64,000 nt of DNA from the NCBI GenBank assembly GCA_951799445.1, contig OX637288.1, positions 12,774,501 through 12,838,500 on the forward strand, read 5' to 3'. Numbering within the stretch: the first letter of the stretch is position 1; every line of letters begins with the position of its first letter. Below are positions 47,597-59,505 of the stretch, piece after piece. Under the pieces are notes generated by a model, which saw nothing but the letters and a program-made list of their open reading frames with translations, was not told the DNA's origin and ran no database searches. The translations under genes were made by a program, and so were the position numbers. Origin of the DNA: Pseudisothecium myosuroides. Its lineage: Eukaryota > Streptophyta > Bryopsida > Hypnales > Lembophyllaceae.

Positions 47597-47606
47597 CTAT
47601 ATATAG
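47597..47606 (-). promoter_or_regulatory. Candidate TATA box for the gag-like gene
   Basis: CTATATATAG lies about 270 bp upstream of the 47329 ATG on the minus strand. The word is palindromic, so it could also serve the + strand gene at 47885. It is the only good TATA motif in the 550-bp gap between the two divergent genes. Confidence 0.4.
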
Positions 47607-47884
47607 TCTGATCTGTCATCATGACCAAATCCGTTCCTGACCCAATCCGTTCCAACTCAGATCTGCTCCAACTCTAATCCGGTTTAGATTCAGATCGAAT
47701 CCGGATTGTCACCTATTCCGTTCCGTAGTTAATTTCCGGTTTTTCGTTACCTCCTGCTCGAATCCGGATACCAGATCACGATTTCCGTTCCAAGATTTAG
47801 ATAACTTATAAAAAAACAAAAATTCACATTGCAACAGTAACTCCCGATGATCACAAGCACCTGATTGCGGAAGGGATTCAGATC

Positions 47885-50800
47885 ATGGAAGTGGTGAATG
47901 ACAGTCTTCCAGAAGGGCACAAGAAATTCACCGTGTTGGGAAATGTAGCAGCTGCGGACACCAGATGTTACTGGTTCAAAGTCAAATGTCAATATTGCAA
48001 GGAGTTGATGGTTCTTTGCCCTCCGAGGAAGACGCTGGAGGTTAATCTTAGAAACCATTTGAATGGTTTCAAGCATCAGAAAGCTGTCGACGATGCAAAG
48101 CAAGGTGCAACACCGGCAAGGACGGGTCGACCTGGGCGCCCAAGCACGTCCACCGCAACAAGTTTGAATTCCAATCAATCTGACCTACACTCGTGGTTCA
48201 GACCAACTTCATCAACCGGTGTGGAAGGTATGTCTGAATCCACCAGTGTTCTTGCTAACTGTGTTTGTTATGGATTTCGTGGTCCGATTGTTGAATACGG
48301 AGTTATTCGTATCTTGTGAATGCTTTACTTCACGACCCCCATTGTGGTATTTTATGGTACCCGGAACCACACTTGAGTGCCTCAGTTCACGTTCGAGGGA
48401 GTACAGTGACAATGAGCGGTGCATTTCGCCATAAAAAATGTAATTGCCTCTCACTGTCGGCTGACCCTTTCCCGAATCTAACTTGTCCCATGTGTGCACA
48501 AATACCACTGGAAAATGACTTTAGAATGCGTGTTAGAAGAGAGGACAAGGCTATAGTCAAGAGGGGCCACCGCAGCACTACAAGAGGCATTTGATTAGGC
48601 TATTTATCTACGTTAGAACTGTCAAGACATACTAGAATAATTTCCAAAAAATTCAAGTTAAAGAAGCTCCATTACTGGCATGCTAGAACACGAATAGTGC
48701 AGTTAAAAGCTAGAAGGCCGACTATGCGTGAAAGTGCCATGAACGCCTCCTCAGACAATAATCTAATTAAGTTTTGTAACAACATCATCAGTGCGCATTG
48801 AATTGGAGCGTTTGGTGGGAAGGAAGGACTGTGGGACTTCATGAAGGATGTGGCAATAAACCTTAATAGAAAAGATTTAGGGAATTGCTACAGTGAGAAC
48901 ACCAAGTGTTTTTCCCAGGCGATGAGGATCTATGGGGGCTGCCGCCTTTGTGATTTATTTTCCCTCAATTTTGCTGGACCCAGTTATGACAGTATTAGAA
49001 GGGAAAGCAGAAAGGGAGTCATGTTTGTTTCAGGTGAGCATGCTGACATTTTCAAGTCAATTGCTAGCATATATGTTGATGCAAAAGCGGCACTTGGGAT
49101 CGATGGCCCCATTCCGGTTATACTGGCAGAGGATGAAACTAAGGTTAGGGGTCGTATTTCTTGGGAGGCCAGATGGGATACTATGTTGGGCTTCTGTGGG
49201 CCGCAAGAAAATCATCAGTGTGTTACAGATTACAAGCCCACGATTGGAGAGGGTGAGACCGGTTACAACAAAATGGTAGACTCATTTAGGCGTAACAAGG
49301 TCGGGGGATTTGCAAGAGTGATTGTTGTGAATCCGTTGCATATAAAATTGCCACGATTAGTCCTAGTTGCTTGTTGCACTTGCGGGTGTTTTGATTTAGG
49401 CTGGGTTAGAGCTCAGTGGAAAAAAATTGATGAATTGTGGACCAAACATTGCTATGCCGCGGTGGGTCCAATTATTGGACACGCTAGTGATGGGGACTCT
49501 CGTAGGCGTCAGTTAATGCTTGCTGATTTCCAAAGTAATGAGGGATTCAGATTAAGTGTGGATTGGGAGGGCTGGGTTTTCACCTCTGCCATGAATGTTG
49601 CTGGAAAAGCAACCGGTTTGCACGACCAAGATTATATACATAATGGTAAGAAGTTGATAAACCCCCTTGACAGCAATGTTCATACTTTGAGATTAGGAGC
49701 CGATATGGCACTTCATCAACAAATTTGCCAAGTGTTCAATCGATTTACAGTAGATCAGCATGGTCTTCTTCAAGAAGATTTTGATAGGAAGGATCGACAA
49801 AATTGGGCAAGTGCTCAAAGGTTATGTTCACAAAAAGTACGTGACTGCCTACATTCCCTCCGTTTGTCCACCGATTTGTATAGGGAACGCACTCTCGGTA
49901 CCGAGATGTACCTAGAGATATGCTCTGACTACATTGATATTTTTTTGTCACCACGTTATGACCTTCGCTCCCGGATTGTGAAAGCAGGTAAGGTGTCTTT
50001 TTTTTTCAGACTCTGGAAATTGTAGATGAAGCACGGTAATCACGGTGTGTTAGGAAATACTGAACCCATGAATCCAAAACTTCACTCTGTTAGTCAGCAG
50101 TGCTTCTTGGATGTTCAATTGTCTTGTCATTTTATAGTTTTGCTCATTTGCCACTTTCGTGACAAGTATCGTCACTTGAGTGTGCCATTTCACCTGACCG
50201 GCAGTGATTCATGCGAGTTTTTTTTTTCTAAGGTAGGAAGCATGGTAGGAATGGAGAGGGTATACAATTTTCAGGAATTGTTGGGTGCCGCCAACACTGT
50301 CAACCATTTGTCACAGATTGAATACGGAGGGAACGGGATTAAATTTGCTAGGGCACACAACAAAATGAACAATATCTAGGCAAAGTTGCACCCACTTCAA
50401 GAGGAAGAAGTGGAGCCCGATCTTGGAGACTACAGTGTTGTCTCAACTAATGATAATGTGGTGACAGCCTTGAAGGAAGGTCTAAAAGAGGCGCAGCAAA
50501 TGATAAACAGCTTGAACATGGCACCAAATCCGCAAGCTACTGCGAAAAATAAGGTTTGGTTTGAGAGGCCGTGGACTGTAGAACTTGCAGACACGCAGTC
50601 ATTTGCTTATGCTGCAGGTACAAAGTCAATTCGGGGGGAGGATGGTGACATGGAAGTGCTCAGAGAGGACATCCGTCTACGAGATCAAGAGCTGTAGAGA
50701 CAGGCTAAACTGCATGAGCTTCAAACTCGTGTGGTAGTTGACATGGAAGACGACCTTGTAGACGATGGGGTGCCTGCTATCACGGTGCTGGAGAGTGAAA

Positions 50801-51530
50801 CGCGTGATGTTGTTGCAGAGATGTTAAGCAACCACAAAGACCACGTTTCAACGGACCCGGTACCAGTGAAGGTCAAACCGTTTGTGGAATTTGATGGAAA
50901 CAGGATTTTCAAATCCACTTTGGTCGGCCAGCTAAATGGTAACCCGTTCTTGTCCAAAGATAGGTTGACTCGTGTTAAAAAGTCTCTTTACTTCAATAAT
51001 AGCAAGGATTATCTAAACGCTACTCAATGTTCAAATACATGTTTTGTTGGTATTGGATCGGATGTTGGAGTGTATTTTGTGCAGCGGTCCACGATTACAA
51101 GGCCATCTACGGTAATTGCTGCAAAAAAAGAGGAAATTGCCGTGCATGAAAGCAGGGCAGGGCAACGTCTACCATGCAAGGTGTAGATGAGGAAACTTGG
51201 TGGGTTGGTCGAATACAAAAAATGCGCAGGAAAACGGGTGGAAACTCTTGGGGATCCTTGAAACACCCTATCAATATTGCCAATCGTGAGGTAACTCCAG
51301 GGAAGAAAGGAATTGCAGTTTTGAATGTGCAAGTCATTCTGCACTATTATACTCGGGCACCTGGTCAGTATAAATTTAAGTATAACTTAACGGATTCTAA
51401 GTGGATTACTCTAGAGTCTGTAATCACTAATGTCACCTTGACTTATAATTCTGAAACTCAACTGTACAGCTTGGACAGGGCTAATGCTAACAACTTGAAT
51501 GAATACGTTTCCAACAATGCAGTCGAGTAG
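47885..51530 (+). pseudogene. Large transposase-like relic of an unrecognised family
   Basis: Exon 1 (47885-48227) has a zinc-finger-like CQYC...RNHLNGFKHQK pattern and a proline-rich end; a GT-AG intron (48228-48406, phase 1) leads to one long frame from 48407 to 51186. That frame is broken only by stops at 48592 (TGA), 48799 (TGA), 50023 (TAG), about 50377 (TAG) and about 50695 (TAG); a one-base shift near 51175 continues it to 51530. Seen in order: CNCLSLS...CPMC, a basic helix-rich stretch, VILAEDETKVRGRISWE with acidic residues like a DDE donor site, several Cys (CCTCGC), SDGDSRRR, then HLTGSDSCEFFFSKVGSM, which recalls the (D)xxE-FF motif of P/THAP9- or KDZ-type transposases, and a C-terminal domain TPGKKGIAVLNVQVILHYYT. 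I cannot place it in a named superfamily. Terminal repeats were not found. Confidence 0.6.
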
Positions 51531-52429
51531 CCACGTTGGTGTTTCTGAATGTCAGATATTGTCAGCACAGTCGTTGCCATATTGTATCGCTGCTTTGCTG
51601 TTTTTATAGGTCACGGTGTATTAATTTGGAGACTTCCATTTGTTCTCACAAATGCGAATTCAGTACCTGTACGTGTGGTTCCAGCGGATGATTCGGGCTG
51701 CACTCCCAATCCAGGTCTTGTTTATGTTGATGTTGGTGTAACAATGTTTTCCCAAGTTCTTGTTGTACCATGACAACCATGGAGATCTGGAGCAGCCACA
51801 ATATCTACGAACTGGACATCCAATATTATGATAGCCTCCTCGAGCTGGTTTGTGAATGCACATGGTTCGTTTCTTTAACGTACAAGTATTTTATTTTAGG
51901 CTTCTCATCCCCTTGGACTTCTTTATGAAATGAATGAACTACATTTTCAATAATCCAACATTTTGCATTCCCATTTACCAGCAGCCTTGCTATTTTGCTT
52001 GATAAAGCTCTTTTTTTGGAAGCACAACATCAAACTTGTGAGTTACATGTATTGCATGTATCTTCAATATATTTCTTTGTTTCATTTTTGACCCAGCATT
52101 CAATATTTCTGGGTCTGGTTCTTAGGAACCATGGCATTACTTTATTACTTAGCCAATTGTTAACCCTTGCACGCCACCGTATCTGTCTTGGATTTTCAGA
52201 TTTGAGCTTCTTTGAGGGCAGTATTGTTTGAACCCTTGAAGTACATGAAGACTGGTTTTCAAACATCGACATGAAATTCAAGAACTCGAAGCATTTTAGA
52301 AGTTTAGAATCTCAGCGGGTTAGTGCCTTTACATGATTCCCTTCTTTTCCCTTTTTTTGGGTTGGGTTACACTTGAATTCAATGAATTTCACGTATCCCT
52401 TTCGAAGTCTGCAGCATAAGCTTTTGTTT
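51531..52429. other. Spacer after the transposase relic
   Basis: T-rich non-coding sequence. The first part may be the 3' end of the transposase-like element. No ORF of note and no inverted ends recognised. Confidence 0.4.
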
Positions 52430-53120
52430 TTGGTCATCCACGCCTGCATTTATTCAAAACCACTTGACGTGGTTTTGAAAACTCATTCTCAATTTTTTTT
52501 GGATAGGATCCGATTAGTCCTAGTGAATCCCACCAGGCTGTGTCACGGACACCATTAGCATATTTTTTTGGTCATCCACGCCTGCATTTATTCAAAACCA
52601 CTTGACGTGGTTTTCAAAACTCATTCCCAATTTTTTTTGACTAGGATCCGATTAGTCCTAGTGAATCTCACCAGGCTGTTGTCCCGGACACTATTAGCAT
52701 ATTTTTTTGGTCATCCACGCCTGCATTTATTCAAAACCACTTGATGTGGTTTTGAATACTCATTCCCAATTTTTTTGGACTAGGATCTGATTAGTCCTAG
52801 TGAATCCCACTAGGCTGTGTCACGGACACTATTAGCATATTTTTTTGGTCAGACACGCTTGCATTTTTTTCGAAACCACTTGACGTGGTTTTGGAAACTC
52901 ATACAACATTTTTTTGGACTGGGATACACTTGAATTCAGTGAATCCCAGCAGGCTGTCTCACAGGCCTCTGTGCGGAAATTGTTATGGTCACCCACTTGT
53001 GGATTCTTTCTGAACCATAGGCTGTGGTTTTCTTATTGCATTCCCAGTTTTTGGGGGGGTCAGCGTTGGTTTCACTCTTGGAATTGGAGTTATGGATCAG
53101 TTTTCAGAAACAGTCCCGTG
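52430..53120 (+). repeat. 138-140 bp tandem satellite, five copies
   Basis: Copies begin near 52430, 52568, 52707, 52845 and 52985 with TTGGTCATCCACGCCTGC. Each contains a small hairpin AAAACCACTTGACGTGGTTTT-like (AAAACCAC / GTGGTTTT) and the word GTGAATCCCACCAGGCTGTG. The last two copies are more diverged, so the array decays rightwards. Confidence 0.85.
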
Positions 53121-54280
53121 AATCCGGAAGCATTGTGTGACACTTACAGCCTAAACCCTAGTTACTTCATGAATTTAGTATTTTCAGTAGTCTAACTCTA
53201 CAGAAATGTATCGTCCAAAAACCCGACGTCAATCCCCCCTCTTTGATGTTTTATGATTTCTGCATATGGTCTGGCTTGTAATTAAATAGTAAATACCACC
53301 ATGCTCAAAATTATTTGTAATTTAGACTCTAGTGTACTGCCTGGGAGCCACCCTAAACCCGTTTTTGGGAAATAGCCTACACTATTTACCAATTAGCATA
53401 TTTTTTTATTTATTGAACTTACTATATTTTTCTTACTACTGGACCCTAAACTCACTAACGTCAGATTCCAGTGACTTGACAATTTGCAGAAAGGAAGATC
53501 CTCCAAGATCAGGGGATGATTTTGAGCCGACATATAGTTTTCCCCTGGAATTCACATCAGTCAAGGGAATTGCATTTCTGGGTGTCCAAATGAAGTGGAC
53601 ATTCTCTCCAGCAAATTTGGTGGACTGTACTTCCATGACTTCCCCAATTCTTGTGCCAATTGCTTGTTTTTCACAGTGGCAGAGGGAGTACAAGGCGCGC
53701 AGCAGTGAAGGTGAGTTCCTGCCATCCCCGACTCCCGAGTTTTGTGTTTTCAATCGTGCATGTAGTTCTTCCTAGTTCCGGCGCCCACGAATTCATTACA
53801 TGTTGCTTCGTGAACTCCCGGATGTCGCAAATCACAGCAGCCGGCAATTGGGTTTTTTGCACGCTGGTTCATCGCTATCTGTGCGCCGCCTTTTTTTCCG
53901 TCAATGTCCAGGCGCTTCTTGTCGCGTGGTATGCGCTTGTTTCTAGTCGCGCCTTTGCTTGTTTTTTAACCCTGGATTGTTGTGAGCTGCAGTGGCGGAG
54001 CAATTGCGTCCCACGAGTTTCAAATCCGGTTAGTTTCTAAACCCTAAAACCCCCATGCCTTCCTCGCATCCTTTCCCGTGATGTTACGGCCTTGAAGATT
54101 CTTTTTGTGCTTTTTCTTGTCGATGAGTTTGTGCTAGTTCATGAAGTTTATACATTGTAGCTTGCTGATTGTGCAATATCCTCTGCTGCAGACCGATTCA
54201 CTGTTCTCTTTGTTTACATTCCTGCTTCCAGGGGCTGTGCATTTGCTTGTGCTTGTTGTTTTTTTGAATGTTACTTTGCC
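53121..54280. other. Possible 5' leader region of the 54281 ORF
   Basis: Short ORFs on both strands only. GC content rises from about 53480. Possible exon borders occur (GCAG at about 53478 and GTTAGTTTCTAAACCCTAAA at 54028). I see no protein family; it could be a spliced leader of the downstream ORF. Confidence 0.35.
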
Positions 54281-54787
54281 ATGGAGTTCTTAGGATCAGG
54301 CCACGAAGTTGTACTCAATCATGCCATGCTTGAGTATGTTCTGGAGTTCACTTCTGAGTCCAGCTGTTCGTGGGTTCGTTTTGAGCGCCGCCACGTGAAC
54401 CGAAGTGCATTGCTGCGGCTTTTGCATGTCCTGGCATCTGTGTCGAAGATCAGTCGTGGTCTTGCAGGTTTCACAATGCAGTACGCAGCATTGCATCTTG
54501 CATCCTTCGATTTGAAGGCCGCTACGGTAGAAATGTCAGCACGCAAGAAGGCAAGTTTTTTGTTGCAAGCTTTTGACAATAACGTGGACATATTCACGAA
54601 GTCTTGGAGCCTGAAGCGTGAGATACCCAAGAACCTGCGTGTGAAGCCGCTTGCAGACCTTGGTGCTTGGGAGCTGCATGGACTTCGAGCTATACTTCGT
54701 GAAGGATGGCAACTGGAAATCCAAGTGCGGAAGGGAGATGGGCAATTCAACCTGCCCAACGTTTGGGTAACACCCGGATCACGATGA
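54281..54787 (+). CDS. Hypothetical protein, 168 aa
   Basis: The frame starts MEFLGSGHEVVLNHAMLEYV at an ATG in good context (TTGCCATGG) and ends LPNVWVTPGSR. It is predominantly helical with several basic patches (RFERRHVNR, SLKREIPKNLRVKP) and no signal peptide or membrane segment. A donor-like GAG|GTAATT follows the stop directly, so there may be further exons or a spliced 3' UTR (acceptor TTGTGCAG near 54898). I do not recognise the family. It lies amid transposon debris and may be a transposon-borne or captured gene. Codon use looks coding throughout. Confidence 0.45.
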   Translation: MEFLGSGHEVVLNHAMLEYVLEFTSESSCSWVRFERRHVNRSALLRLLHVLASVSKISRGLAGFTMQYAALHLASFDLKAATVEMSARKKASFLLQAFDNNVDIFTKSWSLKREIPKNLRVKPLADLGAWELHGLRAILREGWQLEIQVRKGDGQFNLPNVWVTPGSR

Positions 54788-55696
54788 GGTAATTTACATC
54801 TTCCCCCATTTGACTAACCCTTTGTCTGATTTCATTTCTCATTTCAATCTATGTCTCCGGCTTTTTATTCATCTTCCTTGTTGTTTGCAATTGTGCAGGT
54901 GGCATGCTTCTTTCCTGTTCAAGATGAGGGTTTCTTACGGCTGCCGGATTTCTGTGGTTTTCTTCACTGTGCATAATCTCCGTTTCATGTTGCAATTTTT
55001 TTCAGCCTTTGCATTTGGAAACAAAAACGCTGGACTCTTCCTTTTGCAGGCTGTAGTTTTGACATCCTTGTACGTGACTTGTGTTGTGTTTGTAAACACA
55101 TTCACTGTAGTTTTTGACATTGCATGAGATTCAGCTCACCACTCATATGGTACTTTGTGTATTCTTTCCCACATGGTGATTGTTTGCAATTCTAAGTAGT
55201 TTTTGAATCAACTTGTTGTTGTACTCTGATAATGTTTGATCCTAGTTGTTGTTTGCATGTGATAATGTTTGAATCAGTTTGTGTTTGAATGTAATAAACC
55301 CTGAATTTAGTTGCTCTTTGATTGTGGTACTTGTTTGAATGCAGTAGTTGTTTGAAAGTGGAGTAGTTGTTTGAAAATGGAATACACTTTCCAATCATTT
55401 TTGTCGTCTCTGAAGTCTATCGTGTTGTCTAAATATAGTTTCCACTTCAGAACTCCATTTTGACCCAATTCCCTATTTGCAAAAAACATGCTAAATTTCT
55501 ATATTTTTAAAGAAGATAGGGTATCCAAAACTAGCAAAGAAAAAAAATTAAAATAAAAGATAGGGTACATAAAATAAACCGAATTTAGAAATTTAGGTAA
55601 AGAAAGCCCCATGTAAATTCATAAAACCCACCTACATAGCCCCCTTATAATAGGGGCTTGAACGCACGTGACCCCCAAACATCCTGTAGAGTGCAC
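54788..55696. other. Non-coding spacer with TTGTTTGAA repeats
   Basis: At 55205-55385 variants of GTTTGAATGTAGTAGTTG / GTTGTTTGAA recur irregularly. The remainder is AT-rich, with nothing recognised. The last 100 bases contain ACCCCC runs directly before the LRR fragment. Confidence 0.5.
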
Positions 55697-55908
55697 CCCC
55701 CGAGCTTGGATCTCGGAGGAACTAGAATCCAAATTTTACTTGAATCTTTTCGAACATTGAGCCTCTTGGAAAAGTTGTATTTGCAAGGTTCTATAAAGCT
55801 TGAAAAGCTACAGGAGTCATTTGGAGGCCTCCAAAATTTGAAATACTTATATCTTGATGAAAGTGTGATCCAAAGTTTACTTGAATCTTTTGGAACATTG
55901 AGTCTATT
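55697..55908 (+). pseudogene. TNL LRR fragment, left part
   Basis: Frame reads LDLGGTRIQILLESFRTLSL, LEKLYLQGSIKLEKLQESFG and GLQNLKYLYLDESVIQSLLE: three LRRs of the same alternating 24/23 pattern as gene 1 but more diverged. It is interrupted at 55908 by a CACTA element and resumes at 63899. With the NB-ARC halves it may derive from one old TNL copy, but 11 kb of other sequence lies between them, so this is inference. Confidence 0.85.
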
Positions 55909-55929
55909 CACTACAAGAAAATGAGTGTT

Positions 55930-56780
55930 TTATAACTACAAAATGTGACTGCGTTGAGTCATAAAATCTGAAAATATGACTCCGCCGGAAATCACTGTAG
56001 ATGACTCGCAATATGACTGCGCCCAGTCATTACCGACGAGTCATATTTTGCACTAGTCATATTTTCAGTCATATGGACTTGGGGGTATAATTAACCATAT
56101 TTAGTTGTATTTTGCCAACGTGGCGTATATGTTGACTATCCTTGGAGGCTTGACTTTCTCATGACCTGCTCGGATAAATTAAAAAAAGCCTACGTGGAAT
56201 GTGACTCTGGAATATGACTCTGTTCAGTCATATTTTTGGCTGATGTGGAATATGACTGTAGTGAGTCATATTTTGGCTGACGTGGCATATGACTACGGTG
56301 AGTCATATTTTTTGTTGACATAAGAAGTGACTCTTGTGAGTCATATTTTTGTTGATGTGATGCGGAATATGACTTTTGTGAGTCATATTTTTTGTTGATA
56401 TAAGAAGTGACTCTTGTGAGTCATATTTTTGTTGATGTGGTGCAGAATATGACTTTTGTAAGTCATATTTTTTGTTGATATAAGAAGTGACTCTTGTGAG
56501 TCATGTTTTCGTTGATGTGGGAAATGACTCTTGTGAGTCATATTTTTTGTTGATGTAGAAAATGACTCTCATGAGTCATATTCACTACTCATATTTTTTG
56601 TTTATTTGATTTATGACTCCTATGAGTCATATTTTTGGGTAATGTAGTAGTTCACATAGAATGTTACTAGTAATATTATGATTAAATGTAGTCATATTTT
56701 CAAAAGTATAGAGTTACTTTTTGGCATGAATTTGAGCATTATGTGACTACAGCCAGTCATATTTGGGCCAAGATTTTTTG
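55930..56780. repeat. TATGACT...AGTCATA subterminal array, left
   Basis: More than a dozen palindromic units of the form TATGACT-(about 6 bases)-AGTCATA, or with GTGACT/AATGACT, are spaced at about 45-55 bp with TTTTTGTTGAT linkers. In CACTA elements such subterminal repeats bind the accessory protein and set transposition competence; that role here is inferred. Confidence 0.85.
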
Positions 56781-57499
56781 TGAAATATGACTCAAGCAAA
56801 TGATATATTTAAAATAAAAGAGTCACATTTCTTAGATTTGTGTGAGTGGTTTGTAATTAGAATATGTGAGGTTTATAATAGCTTCAATCATAAATTATAG
56901 TCACATTTTTCATACATTCTAATTAAATGAACATGATGCATTGCAATTATGCATCAATATGGGTTAGTAGCTAAATAAGAGACTCCATCCAATTAAAAAT
57001 GAGTACTTATGATTTTTGAGATGCACAAGAGACAATTATATTAGAGAAATAAACTACAAGAAATAATGTGATTTTTCTCAATGACATTTATTTGTCACTA
57101 ACACAAAACATATCACAATGACACTCTATAAATGTATCTTTTCACACGCTTATAGGACCTATATTCCTTACAAAAATGTGAAGATGTTGCCTCTTTGGTG
57201 TTGCAAGTAGCCTTTAATAATTTCATTCCAGCTTGGTGCCTACATGTACAATCAAGGAGGTTAATTTGTAGTGAATAAACAATATAGTTCAACCTTTAAA
57301 GTTTTAAGGCAACACAAAATATGAAGCATAAGTTTAAGATAAAAAAGAGCCATAACCACTATATCTCTAGAAATCGCAAATAAATGGGAAGAAAGAATAA
57401 CAATAGTTATAGAAAGAACAAGAAACAATAGGCGGCAAGTGCTAAGAGGTAAGATGCAAGAAATTGCAACAAATAACAAGAAGAAGCAAGAATTAAGAT

Positions 57500-58035
57500 G
57501 CAATAAGAAGCATTAGGAAGCATGAATTAATATGCAACAACAAGAAATTAAAAGCAAACAACAAAGAAGCAACAAGTAGCAACAAGAAACAAAAACTAAG
57601 AGGTAACAAGAGGACACTAAAAGCAAAGAGCAAGAACTAAGAGGCAATAAGAGGCAAAAACTAGTAAGCAACAAGATGCAAGAATTAAGAAGCAAAAACA
57701 AACAAGATCTAAAAGGTATTAATAAGAAGCAAAACCTAAGAGGCAACAAGAAACAAGAATTAAGAGGCAGCAAGAAACAAGAATTAAGAGGCAATAAGAA
57801 ACAAGAACTAAGAGGCAACAAGAAATAAGAATTAAGAAACAACAACAAATAAGAACTAAGAAACAACAACAAACAAGAACTAAGAAGCAACAACAAACAA
57901 GAACTAAGAGGCAACAACAAACAAGAACTAAGAAACAACAACAAACAAGAACTAAGAGGCAACAATAAATAAGAACTAAGAGGCAACAACAAACAAGAAC
58001 TAAGAAACAACAACAAACAAGAGCTAAAAGAAGAA
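57500..58035. repeat. AAGAACTAAGAGGCAACAACAAAC minisatellite
   Basis: Tandem units of 21-24 bp (for example ACAAGAACTAAGAGGCAACA) with small variations, about twenty copies, becoming irregular below 57700. Its complement is T/C-rich and gives long Leu/Ser/Cys reading frames that are artefacts of the repeat. Confidence 0.85.
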
Positions 58036-58069
58036 AAAATAGCCACATGGCGGCTAGGGTTTTAAAACC

Positions 58070-58225
58070 CTAGTCATGTGACTTGTTCCAGTCATGCACA
58101 TGACTAGCTCTAGTCATGTGACTTGTTCCAGTCATGTACATGACTTGCTCTAGTCATGTGGCTTGTTTTAGTCATGTACATGATTGGCTCTAGTCATGGA
58201 ACTTGCTTCAATCATGCAACTGACC
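58070..58225. repeat. AGTCATGTGACTTG / CATGACT repeat
   Basis: Four copies of a unit of about 45 bp, CTAGTCATGTGACTTGTTCC followed by AGTCATGTACATGACT. It uses the same AGTCAT core as the subterminal arrays but lies in the element interior. Confidence 0.8.
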
Positions 58226-59505
58226 AGATATGACTATATTAAGCAAGTAAACTATTTTAACAATCAAATTTGATCCAATGGATATATTTATACTGTAAGT
58301 CTACAAAATGCATGAAAGGGAGCTACAAAGTCTTAAGCACCCTACAATTATGGCAAAAAAAAAACATATAAATAGATGCCATGCGTCTGTCACAATATCT
58401 ACGTCCATGTACAAAGAGTGTGCAAGAGTGAAAATATTTGATAGAGGCACTATTTAAAAGCATCTTTGAAGCAAATAAAAGTTTTATGTTTTTATAATCT
58501 ATATCCTTGTAAGAACATCCAAACAACCATCTGTTCATCTTTTGATTGCATTACAAGCGCGCGTGCTTATAGTAAGCTTCAATCTTCATATGAACAATTT
58601 TGTGACTTTTGTAGGGCCTATAGAGACCCTCCATTAATGTGGCTTGTATGACATTGCTGAGAACCTTTCTAAGAAAGAAACAAACTTCAATACATGACAT
58701 ATGTGAGTGTTTTTTCTATATCCTTGAGATAAAACATGCACATCCATGTTCTTTGTTGTTGGGCTCCAAATCTTAAGTTGGATATTTCAGTATTGTTCAA
58801 TTGGCATTCTAAGCATAGAACAAGTATTTTCTAATAATAAAGTATAAGTGGTTCACATTTTAACTAAAATTGATACAAATTGCTAAAGTTAGAGGTTTTG
58901 GATGGTTTTGGCCCCGGGAAGATCACTATTGATTTTGAAAAACTACATGAGTTAAAAAATAGGGTTCATTTAATTCAAAGCGGGAAAATTTTATGTAATA
59001 TGTAGGGCTACTATAGGGTCTATGAAATGCTACATATGCTATTATATGTAAATTAGGCTATGTAAAAACATCATGTAGTAGGAATTTTTATTAACAAGTT
59101 AGCCTTAACAAAATAGAGGCCATGCAAATTTTTCACATTACGATGAGTATAGGCGTAGACAAATAATTTCATGTGGATGATGAATGGACATAGTCAAGAA
59201 AATCAACAATGAAGGGGTTTGACTGAAATTGTACCATGGTACTAGTAGCACTTGTATACTAATATATCAAAAAAATTAAGTGTAAATGTAAGACATTAAT
59301 CAAAAGTGGCAAAACTTGTCACATTGCATAAATAGGGAGGTTTACCTTAGTGGGTTCAACGAACTAAAAATTATACTACACAAGGATAAAATTTATAGTC
59401 CATTTTACTCTAAAATTTGAAGTCGTATGTGTTAATCACACTCATATTGAATGAAATATTCATAGGATAATTTCAGTACTAGGGATTCTAAAGTGGTCAA
59501 TGTTA
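58226..59505. other. CACTA interior, nothing recognised
   Basis: AT-rich. A minus-strand frame at 58323-58538 (MNRWLFGCSYKDIDYKN) has no family signature. No element ends seen. Confidence 0.4.

Noticed and set aside
44833..47793. A complete LTR retrotransposon
   Set aside because: TG...CA limits and a gag-like ORF are suggestive, but no direct repeat of an LTR, no convincing primer site and no protease, integrase or reverse transcriptase were seen. Flanks GAATT and AGATT are not a clean duplication.
54038..54052. AAACCCTAAAACCCC as telomeric repeat
   Set aside because: Only one to two copies, the length of a common plant promoter or leader motif, not an interstitial telomere array.
57513..58048. 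Leu/Ser/Cys-rich minus-strand frames resembling membrane segments
   Set aside because: They are the complement of a 21-24 bp purine-rich minisatellite; several overlapping frames are open at once, as expected for a simple repeat.
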